Source: Dysgonomonas sp. 520
GTDB lineage: Bacteria > Bacteroidota > Bacteroidia > Bacteroidales > Dysgonomonadaceae
Assembly: GCF_010501095.1 (NCBI RefSeq)
Contig: NZ_QVMP01000002.1
Coordinates: 1,113-40,511, forward strand
DNA: 39,399 bases
Direction: 5' to 3'
Position numbers and translations under genes: made by a program. The notes beneath the pieces are model-generated. The model had not been told where the DNA came from, did no database searches, and worked only from the letters and a program-made list of their open reading frames with translations. Below, in pieces: positions 1 to 9,371 of the stretch (positions within the stretch are counted from its first letter, which is position 1; every line of letters begins with the position of its first letter).

Positions 1-303
1 AATGTCACGTTTACACCCGTCAGGCGAAACGGCATCTGCTTCGCAGGCGGGGACACGTTAAGCGAAACAAGGCGTAAAATTGAACACCTCCCCAACCCCT
101 CCAAAAGAGGGGCTTGCTCCCTCTCCTCTTGGAGAGGGCCGGGGTGAGGTCGGTCGCCGAGAAGCTAAGCCTTGACTTTTTGGTTCGTTTTGTGTCAAGA
201 CAAAATGAACGAAGGTAAACTTTCGAAGAAAGTGCGCCAGAAAGAACGTCGAATAGAAAAGAACACTTTTCAAATACTGATTCGTCTTGATAATAAAAGA
301 ATA
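1..303. repeat. Gene-free repeat region with short palindromes
   Basis: No credible gene is seen here. Three inverted repeats lie close together: an interrupted CCCCTCC/GAGGGG pair at about 95-113, a 20-bp palindrome of the CCCTCTCC/GGAGAGGG type at 119-138, and a pair of nested arms at 171-209 (CTTGAC...GTCAAG at 171-176/194-199, and TTCGTTTTGT/ACAAAATGAA at 184-193/200-209 with one mismatch). Related CCTCTCC-type palindromes recur at 34160-34230, so these look like dispersed intergenic repeats rather than local regulatory sites. No clear TAnnTTTG promoter was found for the gene at 304. Confidence 0.6.
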
Positions 304-1527
304 ATGAAAATAAGAATTTTATATATTGTAGGAATACTACTTTTCCTCTCCACTTTCGGAGTTGCAGCCCAAACAATTGACGTGCAATTGCCCTACTATG
401 CAGGCAGGGACTACTATTTCTGCCTGTTGAAAGGATCAAAGCAAGATACAATCGCCATCGGAAGGCTAAACTCAAAGGGCAAAGCCGTCATCTCCCTACC
501 CGAAAATTATCGTGGGGTAAGTCGATTTTCGGTGCGTGAGTATGCCAAAATATGGAATATCATCGTCAACGGGAATGAAAAGGTTTTTATGAGCGAACCC
601 GACTCAGTGGAAGCAACCCCATCTTTCAATGGTTCTGTTGAAAACAATTTTCTGCTCGATGCCTTTGCCCGTCAAAACAAAATCATAGAGGAATACGGCA
701 AGGCGATTGATCCAAACCTAGCTCAACCATTAATCTTTCCTCTGCCTGAAAAACGGGTGGAAAATGACTATCTACTTTTCCGCAAACAGATTAACGATAG
801 TCCGCTATATGCCGCACGAATAATAGAAATACTCAATTGCCTAGCAGGTGTAGGCAGTTCGTTCAACATTTCGCAGGAAGATATATTGGCAGGACAAAGG
901 GAATTTATCACCCGTAAGGTAAGTTTCGAAGACCTCTACACAAGCGGATTTTGGCAACCCATATTCGATTCATGGATACAAATGACTTCGGCAAACGACA
1001 GCCTTTTGTTAGATGACAGTCGCTATATGCTCGAAAGATGTGGAAATGACATTCCTATGCGCAGAGGGGTGACCCAAACCATCATCCGTACATTCAGTAA
1101 ATATGGCAAAGATTATCTGCTTGCGGAACTTGGCACGGAATACCTGACTATGCCTCTCAACGGGCAGCTTGCACCGGAAATAAAAGTGGACGGCACTTCT
1201 TTTCTGCCTAAAAACAGCCTGATTATCTTCTATGAAACGGGGTGTGGCAGTTGTCACTACGAATTAGAGCAATTGAAAAGCAAATATAAGCTACTTTCTG
1301 ACAATAACATACGAATAATATCCATCGCTGCCGATATCGGACGGGAGGTTAACGAAGAAACATCGGAAAAACTTCCCTGGACGGATAAATTTTGTGATTT
1401 TAAAGGCTTCGATGGGGAGAATTTTCGCAATTATGGGATTGTCGGAACTCCTACCTACATACTTACCGACCGTGAAGGTATCGTCCGTGGACGCTACGCT
1501 CAACTGAAAGAATTGGTGAAGAACTAA
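304..1527 (+). CDS. Secreted TlpA/thioredoxin-like protein
   Basis: This 407-residue protein starts at 304 because the residues that follow form a signal peptide (about 1-22, cleavage near VAA-Q); an upstream in-frame ATG at 172 would bury it inside the repeats. The C-terminal third is thioredoxin-like: a redox motif C314-G-S-C317 follows a hydrophobic beta strand, and a cis-proline loop (G381-T-P383) lies about 66 residues later, as in TlpA/ResA proteins. The N-terminal 280 residues resemble the DUF4369-type extension often fused to TlpA domains in Bacteroidota. A periplasmic or outer-membrane-associated disulfide reductase is likely; the substrate is unknown. It stands alone and converges on rplQ. 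Confidence 0.8.
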   Translation: MKIRILYIVGILLFLSTFGVAAQTIDVQLPYYAGRDYYFCLLKGSKQDTIAIGRLNSKGKAVISLPENYRGVSRFSVREYAKIWNIIVNGNEKVFMSEPDSVEATPSFNGSVENNFLLDAFARQNKIIEEYGKAIDPNLAQPLIFPLPEKRVENDYLLFRKQINDSPLYAARIIEILNCLAGVGSSFNISQEDILAGQREFITRKVSFEDLYTSGFWQPIFDSWIQMTSANDSLLLDDSRYMLERCGNDIPMRRGVTQTIIRTFSKYGKDYLLAELGTEYLTMPLNGQLAPEIKVDGTSFLPKNSLIIFYETGCGSCHYELEQLKSKYKLLSDNNIRIISIAADIGREVNEETSEKLPWTDKFCDFKGFDGENFRNYGIVGTPTYILTDREGIVRGRYAQLKELVKN

Positions 1528-1549
1528 GATTTTCAACTATACCCAAAAC

Positions 1550-1582
1550 AAAAAAGCAATCCAAAATTGGATTGCTTTTTTT
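1550..1582. terminator. Bidirectional intrinsic terminator
   Basis: The sequence GCAATCCA / TGGATTGC forms a hairpin flanked by A6 on the left and T7 on the right, so it works as an intrinsic terminator in both directions. It lies between the convergent TlpA-like gene and rplQ and would end the whole ribosomal supercluster. Confidence 0.85.
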
Positions 1583-1607
1583 AGAACGAATATATATTAC
1601 TTTATAT

Positions 1608-2174
1608 TTATTCTGCTTTTGGCTCTTCCGTAGCCTCTGTTGCTGGTGCTTCCGGAGCTTCAACTACATCTTTAACTTCTTCCACAGGAGCCACTTTCTC
1701 TGCCGCTTTCGGAGCTTTTGTTTTTGCTTCTGCTGCTGGCGCGTCTGTTGCTTTTTTCCTTGAACGACGTGTTGTAGATTTAGCTTTAGCTTCAGATTTT
1801 TCTTTCAACATATTTTCGTTGTAGTCAACCAACTCGATAAAACACATTGAAGCATTATCTCCAAGACGGTTACCAGTCTTAATGATGCGAGTGTATCCAC
1901 CCGGACGGTCAGCTATCTTTTGAGAAACGTTTTGGAACAACTCAGTAACAGCACTTTTGTCTTGAAGTTGTTGAAAAACCAAACGTCTCGAATGTGTTGT
2001 ATCTTCTTTCGATTTAGTTAAAAGAGGCTCTATAACCTTCTTTAGTGCTTTAGCTTTAGCTACGGTCGTAAAAATACGTTTGTGCATGATCAATGAAACA
2101 GACATGTTCGATAGCATGGCATTTCTATGCGTATTTGTACGGCCTAAGTGATTGAATTTTTTATTATGTCTCAT
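1608..2174 (-). CDS. rplQ: 50S ribosomal protein L17
   Basis: L17 lies beside the exit tunnel of the large subunit. The conserved core covers residues 1-120 (start [12 protein letters not shown], end near FIELVDYNE). It is followed by a 68-residue tail rich in Ala, Lys, Glu and Pro, basic first (RRSRKK at about 136-141) and acidic at the very end. Most bacterial L17 proteins are 115-130 residues, so the tail is an extension; low-complexity tails on L17 are common in Bacteroidota. It is the last gene of the alpha cluster, 6 bp after rpoA, and ends at the shared terminator. Confidence 0.97.
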   Translation of the reverse strand: MRHNKKFNHLGRTNTHRNAMLSNMSVSLIMHKRIFTTVAKAKALKKVIEPLLTKSKEDTTHSRRLVFQQLQDKSAVTELFQNVSQKIADRPGGYTRIIKTGNRLGDNASMCFIELVDYNENMLKEKSEAKAKSTTRRSRKKATDAPAAEAKTKAPKAAEKVAPVEEVKDVVEAPEAPATEATEEPKAE

Positions 2175-2180
2175 CGCTTA

Positions 2181-3173
2181 TTACTCTTTATCTAATTTAT
2201 ATTTTGAAATATCCATGCCAAAAGACAGGTTCAAGCTATCCAAAAGCTCATCAAGCTCGGTAAGTGATTTTTTACCGAAGTTTCTGAACTTAAGTAGGTC
2301 ATTCTTATTGAATTGAACCAACTCACCCAAAGTTTCCACTTCTGCCGACTTAAGACAATTAAGCGCACGAACCGAAAGGTTCATATCCACTAACTTGCTC
2401 TTAAGCAACTGACGCATGTGAAGAATTTCTTCGTCAAATTCGTCATTTCCGTCCGATTCACTTTGTTCAAGAAGAATTTTCTCGTCAGAGAACAACATGA
2501 AGTGGTGGATAAGAATTTTAGCTGCTTCTTTCAAAGCGTCTTTTGGATGAATGGAGCCATCCGTGGATATTTCCAACACCAATTTCTCATAATCGGTCTT
2601 TTGTTCTACACGATAGTTTTCAATCGAATATTTAACATTACGTATCGGAGTGTAGATAGAGTCTATCGCAATAACGTTAACGTCATCCGACATTCCACGG
2701 TTTTCTTCCGCAGGAACATATCCACGTCCTTTGTTTATTGTTAATTCGATCTGGAAACTAGCGCTTAAGTCCAGCTGACAAATTACAAGATCCGGGTTCA
2801 GAACTTCAAATCCCGACAAATGTTTGTCAATATCTCCGGCTTTGAATACATCAGTGCCAGAAACTGTGATACTTACTTTTTCATTCTCAATCTCTTCAAC
2901 GATTTGTTTAAACCGCACTTTTTTAAGATTAAGAATGATGTTGGTCACATCTTCTATAACACCTGGTATAGTTGCAAATTCGTGCTCTACACCGTCAATT
3001 TTAATTGATGTGATTGCAAAGCCTTCGAGCGAAGACAGTAGAATACGGCGAAGAGCATTACCAACTGTAATACCATAACCTGGTTCTAAAGGACGGAATT
3101 CAAATTTTCCGAAGAAATTATCCGCCTCTAACATCAATACTTTATCGGGCTTTTGGAATGCTAATATTGCCAT
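2181..3173 (-). CDS. rpoA: RNA polymerase subunit alpha
   Basis: This 330-residue alpha subunit has the usual two-part build: an N-terminal dimerisation/assembly domain (about 1-235, including [17 protein letters not shown] near residue 35) and a C-terminal DNA-binding domain (about 255-320) with the helix-hairpin-helix stretch [16 protein letters not shown]. The domain that contacts UP elements and activators is therefore present. It sits 4 bp after rpsD and 6 bp before rplQ, the normal alpha-operon position. Confidence 0.99.
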   Translation of the reverse strand: MAILAFQKPDKVLMLEADNFFGKFEFRPLEPGYGITVGNALRRILLSSLEGFAITSIKIDGVEHEFATIPGVIEDVTNIILNLKKVRFKQIVEEIENEKVSITVSGTDVFKAGDIDKHLSGFEVLNPDLVICQLDLSASFQIELTINKGRGYVPAEENRGMSDDVNVIAIDSIYTPIRNVKYSIENYRVEQKTDYEKLVLEISTDGSIHPKDALKEAAKILIHHFMLFSDEKILLEQSESDGNDEFDEEILHMRQLLKSKLVDMNLSVRALNCLKSAEVETLGELVQFNKNDLLKFRNFGKKSLTELDELLDSLNLSFGMDISKYKLDKE

Positions 3174-3177
3174 GAAA

Positions 3178-3786
3178 TTAATTTTTGGAATATAATTCTA
3201 CGATCAACTGCTCTTTGATATTTTCTGGAATGTCTGCTCTTTCAGGGATATGAAGATATTTACCTGTTTTGCTTGACGCATCCCATTCTATCCAAGGATA
3301 TTTACTGTGATTGAACCCTGACAAAGAGTTTTCAATAACTTCCAGAGATTTCGATTTCTCACGTACAGCTACAAGCTGACCGGGTTTTACACTGAATGAA
3401 GGAATATTCACAACTTTTCCATCAACAGTGATGTGACGGTGAGAAACCAACTGACGTGCAGCAGCTCTTGTAGGAGCTATACCCAAACGGAATACCACGT
3501 TATCCAATCTCGACTCCAACATTTGAAGAAGGATTTCACCAGTAATACCACGTGTACGTGCTGCTTTATCAAACATATTGCGGAATTGTTTTTCCAATAC
3601 ACCGTAAGTATATTTCGCTTTTTGCTTTTCACGCAATTGTATTCCGTACTCGGAAGTTTTTCTTTTTCTGCTATTTCCGTGTTGTCCGGGAGGGTAGTTC
3701 TTCTTAGAAAGAACTTTGTCCGGTCCGAAAATAGGTTCTCCAAATTTACGGGCGATTTTTGATTTTGGTCCGATATATCTTGCCAT
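3178..3786 (-). CDS. rpsD: 30S ribosomal protein S4
   Basis: S4 is a primary 16S rRNA-binding assembly protein and in several phyla represses its own operon. At 202 residues it has normal length, with the S4 RNA-binding domain at about 90-150 ([14 protein letters not shown], then [13 protein letters not shown]). The N-terminus ([20 protein letters not shown]) has none of the cysteines of the zinc-binding S4 form. A 118-bp gap with a long-range inverted repeat precedes it and may be its regulatory leader. Confidence 0.99.
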   Translation of the reverse strand: MARYIGPKSKIARKFGEPIFGPDKVLSKKNYPPGQHGNSRKRKTSEYGIQLREKQKAKYTYGVLEKQFRNMFDKAARTRGITGEILLQMLESRLDNVVFRLGIAPTRAAARQLVSHRHITVDGKVVNIPSFSVKPGQLVAVREKSKSLEVIENSLSGFNHSKYPWIEWDASSKTGKYLHIPERADIPENIKEQLIVELYSKN

Positions 3787-3904
3787 TTTTTACTAAATTA
3801 ATTTGAGAAGCCCGAATTGTGCAGCCGCGATTACAGAGAGGGTTTGTGCAATCAAATTCACAATTCCAGTTTCTACGTTTCTTGTTTATTAGAACTTGAA
3901 ATTA
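3787..3904 (-). promoter_or_regulatory. Candidate S4/alpha-operon RNA leader
   Basis: This is an unusually long gap for the supercluster. On the transcribed strand, GAATTGTG (3866-3859) pairs perfectly with CACAATTC (3821-3814), enclosing 37 nt in which GATT/AATC could form an inner pair. It lies directly before rpsD, whose product is the classic autoregulator of the alpha operon. S4-binding leaders are known in other bacteria, and I recall candidate S4 leaders being proposed for Bacteroidia, but I cannot match this one to a model. Confidence 0.45.
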
Positions 3905-4294
3905 TTAAACTCTTCTTTGTTTTGGAGGACGACATCCATTGTGTGGAAGCGGAGTAACGTCAACAATTTCTGTTACTTCTATTCCTGCACCGTGTACTGT
4001 CCTGATAGCCGACTCACGTCCGTTACCCGGTCCTTTAACAAAAGCCTTTACTTTTCTCAAGCCAAGGTCATACGCTACTTTAGCACAATCCTGCGCTGCC
4101 ATTTGGGCTGCATACGGAGTGTTCTTTTTAGAACTTCTGAATCCCATTTTACCAGCTGACGACCAGCTGATTACTTGTCCTTCACTGTTTGTAAGAGAAA
4201 TAATAATATTGTTAAATGAAGAGTGAACGTGCAATTGTCCGTTTGCGTCGACTTTAACATTTCTCTTTTTCGCTGCGACTGTTTTTTTTGCCAT
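3905..4294 (-). CDS. rpsK: 30S ribosomal protein S11
   Basis: S11 forms part of the platform of the small subunit near the E-site mRNA. The 129 residues match the family length and end in the diagnostic [11 protein letters not shown]. The body carries [18 protein letters not shown] and [13 protein letters not shown]. It follows rpsM by 9 bp and is separated from rpsD by a 118-bp gap. Confidence 0.99.
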   Translation of the reverse strand: MAKKTVAAKKRNVKVDANGQLHVHSSFNNIIISLTNSEGQVISWSSAGKMGFRSSKKNTPYAAQMAAQDCAKVAYDLGLRKVKAFVKGPGNGRESAIRTVHGAGIEVTEIVDVTPLPHNGCRPPKQRRV

Positions 4295-4303
4295 ATTAAA
4301 CTA

Positions 4304-4684
4304 TTATTTTGTAGCTTTTTTCTTATTTGCAACTGTTTTCTTCCTACCCTTACGTGTACGAGCATTGTTTTTTGTGCTCTGACCTCTCAAAGGCAAACCA
4401 ATACGGTGACGTATACCACGGTAGCAACCGATATCCATCAAACGTTTGATGTTCAGTTGAACTTCCGAGCGAAGATCCCCTTCTACCTTAAACTTGTTAC
4501 CGATGATTTCACGGATTGCACCCGCTTGGTCATCAGTCCAATCTTTCACTTTGATATCTCTATCAACGCCTGCTTCTTCCAAAATTTTGTTAGCAGAACT
4601 TTTTCCGATACCGAAAATATATGTCAAGGCAATCTCACCTCTTTTATTTTGTGGTAAATCGACACCAACTATTCTTATAGCCAT
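4304..4684 (-). CDS. rpsM: 30S ribosomal protein S13
   Basis: S13 lies at the head of the 30S subunit and makes the inter-subunit B1 bridges. The 126-residue protein opens with [20 protein letters not shown], carries the helix-hairpin region [15 protein letters not shown], and ends in the basic tail [16 protein letters not shown] that reaches the P-site tRNA. It lies 35 bp after rpmJ. Confidence 0.99.
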   Translation of the reverse strand: MAIRIVGVDLPQNKRGEIALTYIFGIGKSSANKILEEAGVDRDIKVKDWTDDQAGAIREIIGNKFKVEGDLRSEVQLNIKRLMDIGCYRGIRHRIGLPLRGQSTKNNARTRKGRKKTVANKKKATK

Positions 4685-4719
4685 ATAATTATCAAAAATT
4701 TTTGTGCAAAATTAATAAA

Positions 4720-4836
4720 TTATCCTTGACGTTGTTTGTACTTAGGATTTTTTTTGTTTATTACATATAAACGCCCTTTTCTTCTGACTATTTTACAGTC
4801 ATCTGTACGCTTCTTTAATGATGCTCTTACTTTCAT
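4720..4836 (-). CDS. rpmJ: 50S ribosomal protein L36, zinc-ligand-free form
   Basis: L36 is the smallest large-subunit protein. The start at 4836 gives the canonical 38 residues (MKVRASLKK ... PKYKQRQG); a longer in-frame reading would overlap infA and is not credible. The zinc-binding form has Cys11, Cys14, Cys27 and His33. Here these positions are Thr, Cys, Asn and Tyr, so only one ligand remains and the protein should not bind zinc. It lies 13 bp after infA. Confidence 0.97.
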   Translation of the reverse strand: MKVRASLKKRTDDCKIVRRKGRLYVINKKNPKYKQRQG

Positions 4837-4849
4837 ATCTTTTATTTGT

Positions 4850-5068
4850 TTATTTATATCTGAAAGAAATACGTCCCTTAGACAAATCGTAAGGCGACAT
4901 TTCCACACGCACTTTGTCTCCCGGCAAAATTTTGATATAGTGCATACGCATTTTACCTGAAATGTGTGCTGTGATTTCGTGCCCATTTTCTAATTCGACG
5001 CGAAACATTGCATTAGACAATGCTTCTACTATTACTCCATCTTGTTCTATTGCTGCTTGTTTAGCCAT
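4850..5068 (-). CDS. infA: Translation initiation factor IF-1
   Basis: IF-1 is a 72-residue OB-fold protein that occupies the ribosomal A site during initiation. The full family signature is present: [11 protein letters not shown], then [20 protein letters not shown], then [11 protein letters not shown] near the C-terminus. Its placement between map and rpmJ is the usual one, with gaps of 15 and 13 bp. Confidence 0.99.
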   Translation of the reverse strand: MAKQAAIEQDGVIVEALSNAMFRVELENGHEITAHISGKMRMHYIKILPGDKVRVEMSPYDLSKGRISFRYK

Positions 5069-5083
5069 AAATAAAAATTAATT

Positions 5084-5884
5084 TCAGATTGCTTTATCTC
5101 CCAGTACAGCTTCAATAAATTCAAAGGTTGACAATATATCCGCTTTTCCTTCACGCACTGCAACAGTGTGCTCGAAATGTGCCGACGGCTTACGGTCTTT
5201 TGTCCTTACCGTCCATCCATCTCTTTCAAAAACCACATTCTTGCTGCCCATGTTAATCATAGGTTCTATTGCAATACACATGCCTTTTTTCAACAAAGGG
5301 CCTGTTCCTCTGCGTCCATAGTTCGGAACCTGTGGGTCTTCGTGCATTTTACGTCCGATACCATGACCAACCAGCTCTCGTACTACCGAATAGCCTCTTT
5401 TCTCACAGTATGTTTGAATCGTATTGCCTATATCCCCCACTCTATTGCCTTCAACAGCCATAGCGATTCCTTCGTACAACGATTCTTTTGTTGTTCGCAA
5501 TAAGGCTTTCACCTCTTCCGAAACTTCTCCTACACAAAATGTATAGGCCGAATCGCCACAGAAACCATTTTTCTCTGTTCCGCAATCAATGGAAATAATA
5601 TCTCCATCTTGAAGGACATAATCAGTAGGTAAACCATGAACAACCGCTTCATTCACCGAAGCGCAGATAGACCCGGGATAATCAATTACACCCGGACCGC
5701 CTTTGTATCCAAGGAATGAAGGTATAGCACCATGACTACGGATAAACTCGCCTGCTATATCGTTAAGATATGCCGGAGTTATCCCCGGTTTAATGTGCTT
5801 TGCCAATTCTCCAAGAGTCATGCCTACCAGCCGATTGCTTTCACGCATCAACTCAATTTCTTCGTCTGTCTTCAGAAATATCAT
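5084..5884 (-). CDS. map: Methionine aminopeptidase, type I
   Basis: This enzyme removes the initiator methionine from nascent proteins. The 266 residues form a type I M24 'pita-bread' enzyme, and all five metal ligands can be placed: D100, D111, H174, E207 and E238, with the substrate-side H83 (VVHG). There is no N-terminal zinc-finger extension. It is the only enzyme within the ribosomal run apart from fusA and secY, and lies 13 bp after secY, a common arrangement that couples it to ribosome supply. Confidence 0.98.
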   Translation of the reverse strand: MIFLKTDEEIELMRESNRLVGMTLGELAKHIKPGITPAYLNDIAGEFIRSHGAIPSFLGYKGGPGVIDYPGSICASVNEAVVHGLPTDYVLQDGDIISIDCGTEKNGFCGDSAYTFCVGEVSEEVKALLRTTKESLYEGIAMAVEGNRVGDIGNTIQTYCEKRGYSVVRELVGHGIGRKMHEDPQVPNYGRRGTGPLLKKGMCIAIEPMINMGSKNVVFERDGWTVRTKDRKPSAHFEHTVAVREGKADILSTFEFIEAVLGDKAI

Positions 5885-5897
5885 CTAAAATACCCTA

Positions 5898-7223
5898 TTA
5901 ATATGCTGCAATTGATCCTTGACGTCCTTTTATTCTTGCTCCTGATTTCAATAGTCCGTCGTAATGTCTCATCAACAAATGACTTTCTATTTGTTGCAGT
6001 GTATCTAACACCACACCCACCAAGATAAGCAAGGATGTACCTCCAAAGAACTGAGCAAATTCTCTATTTATTCCAAGTAAACCTGCAAATGCCGGTAATA
6101 TTGCCACAAGGGCCAGGAACAATGATCCGGGGAATGTGATACGTGACATTACCTCATCGATATAGTCTGCCGTTTTCTTTCCCGGTTTTATTCCCGGAAT
6201 AAATCCATTATTCCTTTTCAATTCCTCAGCCATCTGCACCGGATTCACGGTAACCGCAGTATAGAAATATGTAAAAGCAATAATTAAGAATGCAAATATA
6301 GCATTATAGAACCAACTGGTATGATCTGTCAGGTTACGAGCAAACCATCCTGCACTTTCTCCTGAAGTAAATCCTAGCAACGCAACAGGTATAAACATAA
6401 TTGCCTGAGCAAAGATGATAGGCATTACGTTAGCCGCATTTACTTTCAAAGGAATGTACTGGCGTGCTCCACCATATTGTTTATTACCAACTACACGTTT
6501 TGCGTATTGTACCGGTATTTTACGGGTACCTTGCACCAACATGATAGCAGCCGCGATAACAAACAACAAGAACACAATCTCACCAAGAAACATCACCAAA
6601 CCTCCGGCTTCATCGGCAAGTCTTGAAATAAACTCTCCGAAGAAAGCATGTGGAAGACGTGCTATGATACCAATCATGATGATAAATGAAATACCGTTAC
6701 CAATTCCTTTATCAGTAATTCTTTCTCCCAACCATAGTACAAACATACTACCTCCGGCCAAGATTATAGTAGAAGTGATAAGGAACAACCATCCCGATGG
6801 TGCAGCCTGACCAAGCGCACCCATAAGGTAGGCAGGTCCTTGCAGCAACAAGATAGCTACTGTCAGATAACGAGTATACTGGTTCATTTTCGTACGCCCG
6901 CTTTCTCCTTCTCTCTGCAACTTTTGGAAGTATGGCAATGCTATACCCAAAAGCTGGATAACGATAGACGCAGAAATATAGGGCATAATACCTAATGCGA
7001 AAATGGATGCATTACCAAATGCACCTCCCGAGAACATATCCAGAAGTCCAAGCAATCCACCGGAAGCGCTTGCTTGCAGTTGTTTCAAAGCATTAGGATC
7101 AACTCCGGGCAAAACTACGAATGACCCGAAGCGATAGATTAACACAAAAAAGAGAGTAGTGAGGATTCTCGTTCTCAAATCCTCAATACTCCATATTTCT
7201 TTTATTTTCTGAATAAACCTCAT
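5898..7223 (-). CDS. secY: Protein translocase subunit SecY
   Basis: SecY is the channel subunit of the SecYEG translocon in the inner membrane. The 441-residue protein shows about ten hydrophobic segments; TM1 is at about 19-38 and is followed by the plug-region loop containing GGLLGLLDMFSGGAF. The conserved MGIMPYISASI-type segment (here LGIMPYISASIVIQLL) and the cytosolic loop KRVVGNKQYGGARQYIPLK are present. It begins 1 bp after rplO, the standard spc-operon position. Confidence 0.98.
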   Translation of the reverse strand: MRFIQKIKEIWSIEDLRTRILTTLFFVLIYRFGSFVVLPGVDPNALKQLQASASGGLLGLLDMFSGGAFGNASIFALGIMPYISASIVIQLLGIALPYFQKLQREGESGRTKMNQYTRYLTVAILLLQGPAYLMGALGQAAPSGWLFLITSTIILAGGSMFVLWLGERITDKGIGNGISFIIMIGIIARLPHAFFGEFISRLADEAGGLVMFLGEIVFLLFVIAAAIMLVQGTRKIPVQYAKRVVGNKQYGGARQYIPLKVNAANVMPIIFAQAIMFIPVALLGFTSGESAGWFARNLTDHTSWFYNAIFAFLIIAFTYFYTAVTVNPVQMAEELKRNNGFIPGIKPGKKTADYIDEVMSRITFPGSLFLALVAILPAFAGLLGINREFAQFFGGTSLLILVGVVLDTLQQIESHLLMRHYDGLLKSGARIKGRQGSIAAY

Positions 7224-7224
7224 C

Positions 7225-7674
7225 TTATTTCAGTTTTGTTACGGTTCCACCTGCTGCCTGAATAGCTGCTTCCGCAGATTTTGAGAAAGCATGAGCTTCA
7301 ACATCAAATTTTGAAGTGATGGCTCCGTTACCCAAAATCTTAACCAAGTGCTTGGACGAAATAAATCCGGCATCAATAAGGGCTTGAACATCAATCTTTG
7401 TTAAACCTTTTGCTGTTGCAAGGTTTTGTAATACATCCAAATTGATTGGCTTGTATTCAACACGGTTGATGTTTTTGAACCCGAACTTAGGAAGACGGCG
7501 TTGAATAGGCATCTGGCCTCCTTCAAATCCGATCTTCTTTGAGTAACCTGATCTCGATTTAGCACCTTTGTGTCCTCTTGTAGAAGTTCCACCTAAACCC
7601 GAACCTGTTCCACGACCGATTCTCTTTCTTGTTTTAGTAGCACCTTCAGCAGGTTTCAAATTCGACAAATTCAT
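7225..7674 (-). CDS. rplO: 50S ribosomal protein L15
   Basis: L15 is a late-assembly protein of the large subunit. The 149-residue sequence starts MNLSNLKPAEGATKTRKRIG and has the glycine-rich extension GRGTGSGLGGTSTRGHKGAK that threads into 23S rRNA, followed by the globular C-terminal half with DVQALIDAGFI. It is separated from secY by a single base, so the two are probably translationally coupled. Confidence 0.99.
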   Translation of the reverse strand: MNLSNLKPAEGATKTRKRIGRGTGSGLGGTSTRGHKGAKSRSGYSKKIGFEGGQMPIQRRLPKFGFKNINRVEYKPINLDVLQNLATAKGLTKIDVQALIDAGFISSKHLVKILGNGAITSKFDVEAHAFSKSAEAAIQAAGGTVTKLK

Positions 7675-7705
7675 AATTCTTATATTTTTTTCTTACTGAT
7701 TCAAC

Positions 7706-7882
7706 TTAATTTTCTACTGAAACCAGGTGTTTCACTTTCGCAATCATACCACGTATCGACGGAGTATCTTCGTGCTCAACTGTTCTGTTAAGTTTTCTAA
7801 GGCCAAGAGCATCAAGGATGTTCTTTTGGTTTTTAGGACAGTTGATTCTACTTCTTACTTGTTTAATTTTAATCTTTGCCAT
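7706..7882 (-). CDS. rpmD: 50S ribosomal protein L30
   Basis: L30 binds 23S/5S rRNA-proximal regions of the large subunit. The start at 7882 gives 58 residues (MAKIKIKQVRSRINCPKNQK...), the normal bacterial size; the frame is open further upstream, but that would overlap the end of rpsE and lacks family similarity. The motif LGLRKLNRTVEHEDTPSIRG is diagnostic. It lies 19 bp after rpsE and 31 bp before rplO. Confidence 0.97.
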   Translation of the reverse strand: MAKIKIKQVRSRINCPKNQKNILDALGLRKLNRTVEHEDTPSIRGMIAKVKHLVSVEN

Positions 7883-7901
7883 AATTTCTGTTTTTTGCAA
7901 A

Positions 7902-8420
7902 TTATCCTTTAAACACTTTTTCCATCGACACACCTCTGTTTTGAGCAACAGTGTATGCATCCCTTAGTTCACCCAAAGCCTCTATTGTAGCCTTCACAAG
8001 GTTGTGAGGGTTAGAAGACCCTTTAGATTTTGCAAGTACGTCAGTCACACCAACGCTTTCAAGTACCGCACGCATCGCACCCCCTGCCTTAACTCCCGTA
8101 CCAGGAGCAGCCGGTTTGATAAATACTTCCGATCCTCCGAATTTTGCAATTTGCTCGTGAGGAATTGTTCCTTTAAGAACCGGTACTTTGATAAGGTTTT
8201 TCTTAGCGGCTTCAACACCTTTAGCGATAGCTGTTGTTACCTCGCCTGCTTTACCTAAGCCCCATCCTACAATACCATCCTCATTTCCTACAACTACGAT
8301 AGCAGCAAAGCTGAATGTACGACCTCCTTTTGTTACTTTAGTAACACGGTTGATAGCCACTAACCTGTCTTTCAACTCGATATCGTTAGTCGTTTTTACT
8401 TTATTATTGATTCCTGCCAT
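7902..8420 (-). CDS. rpsE: 30S ribosomal protein S5
   Basis: S5 lines the mRNA entry channel and influences decoding accuracy. In 172 residues it has the double-stranded RNA-binding half with the [12 protein letters not shown] loop (the region altered in spectinomycin-resistant mutants of other species; no resistance change is evident) and the C-terminal half with [16 protein letters not shown]. It lies 6 bp after rplR. Confidence 0.99.
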   Translation of the reverse strand: MAGINNKVKTTNDIELKDRLVAINRVTKVTKGGRTFSFAAIVVVGNEDGIVGWGLGKAGEVTTAIAKGVEAAKKNLIKVPVLKGTIPHEQIAKFGGSEVFIKPAAPGTGVKAGGAMRAVLESVGVTDVLAKSKGSSNPHNLVKATIEALGELRDAYTVAQNRGVSMEKVFKG

Positions 8421-8426
8421 TTTCGA

Positions 8427-8774
8427 TTAAAATTTAAGTCCACCATTACGAGCAGCTTCAGCCAACTCTCTTACACGACCGTGATACAAGTATCCGTTAC
8501 GGTCAAACACTACGGTAGTAACACCTGCTTCCTGAGCGCTTTTTGCAACCAGTTCTCCAACTTTAGCAGCCATCTCTTTTTTAGTCACCTTATCGGTAAG
8601 TTTAAGAGAAGATGCCGAAGCCAAAGTTTTCCCTGCCAAGTCATCAATCACCTGAGCATAGATCTGCTTGTTACTTCTGAACACTGTCAAACGTGGACGT
8701 TCGGCAGTACCTTGAACTTTACTGCGCAAACGTAACTTTATTTTGTTTCTTCTTTCTGTCTTATTGAATGCCAT
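8427..8774 (-). CDS. rplR: 50S ribosomal protein L18
   Basis: L18 brings 5S rRNA to the large subunit together with L5. The 115-residue protein has a short basic N-terminus ([19 protein letters not shown]) and the conserved [20 protein letters not shown] and [20 protein letters not shown] segments. It lies 21 bp after rplF. Confidence 0.99.
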   Translation of the reverse strand: MAFNKTERRNKIKLRLRSKVQGTAERPRLTVFRSNKQIYAQVIDDLAGKTLASASSLKLTDKVTKKEMAAKVGELVAKSAQEAGVTTVVFDRNGYLYHGRVRELAEAARNGGLKF

Positions 8775-8795
8775 GATTTCTACAGTTTATGTAAA

Positions 8796-9350
8796 TTACT
8801 TACCTGCCGATTTTCCTGACTTACGACGAACAACTTCACCTACGAAGCGTATACCTTTTCCTTTGTAAGGTTCAGGTTTACGGAACGAACGAATTTTCGC
8901 GCATACCATTCCAATCAACTCTTTATCGCATGATTCGAGGATGATAAGAGGATTCTTATTTCTCTCCGATTTAGTTTCCAATACTATTTCTTTAGGCAAT
9001 TGCATCACTATCGGGTGAGTATAACCTAAAGTAAGTTCCAGAATCTGACCGTTATTAGCAGCACGGTAACCCACACCCACTAATTCCAGTTCTTTGCGAT
9101 ATCCTTCAGAAACTCCAACAACCATATTGTTAATCAAAGCTCTATAAAGACCGTGCAACGCACGATGTTGTTTCTCATCAGTAGGACGAGTTACACTTAG
9201 TGTACCGTCTTCCACTGTCACCTTAATATCAGGATTTACTGCCTGAGACAATTCTCCTTTTGGTCCTTTCACAGTAACCACATTATCGTTAGAAATGTTG
9301 ATAGTTACTCCTGCAGGGATACTAATCGGTAATTTTCCTATTCTTGACAT
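8796..9350 (-). CDS. rplF: 50S ribosomal protein L6
   Basis: L6 sits by the sarcin-ricin loop and the factor-binding site. It has 184 residues and two tandem repeats of the same alpha/beta fold (about 1-80 and 85-170). The C-terminal signature PEPYKGKGIRFVGEVVRRK is intact. It lies 21 bp after rpsH. Confidence 0.99.
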   Translation of the reverse strand: MSRIGKLPISIPAGVTINISNDNVVTVKGPKGELSQAVNPDIKVTVEDGTLSVTRPTDEKQHRALHGLYRALINNMVVGVSEGYRKELELVGVGYRAANNGQILELTLGYTHPIVMQLPKEIVLETKSERNKNPLIILESCDKELIGMVCAKIRSFRKPEPYKGKGIRFVGEVVRRKSGKSAGK

Positions 9351-9371
9351 AATTACTATCCTCCCTCTTAA

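Noticed and set aside
172-303. Longer N-terminus for the TlpA-like protein, starting at 172
   Set aside because: It would place 44 charged residues from a dispersed repeat before a good signal peptide.
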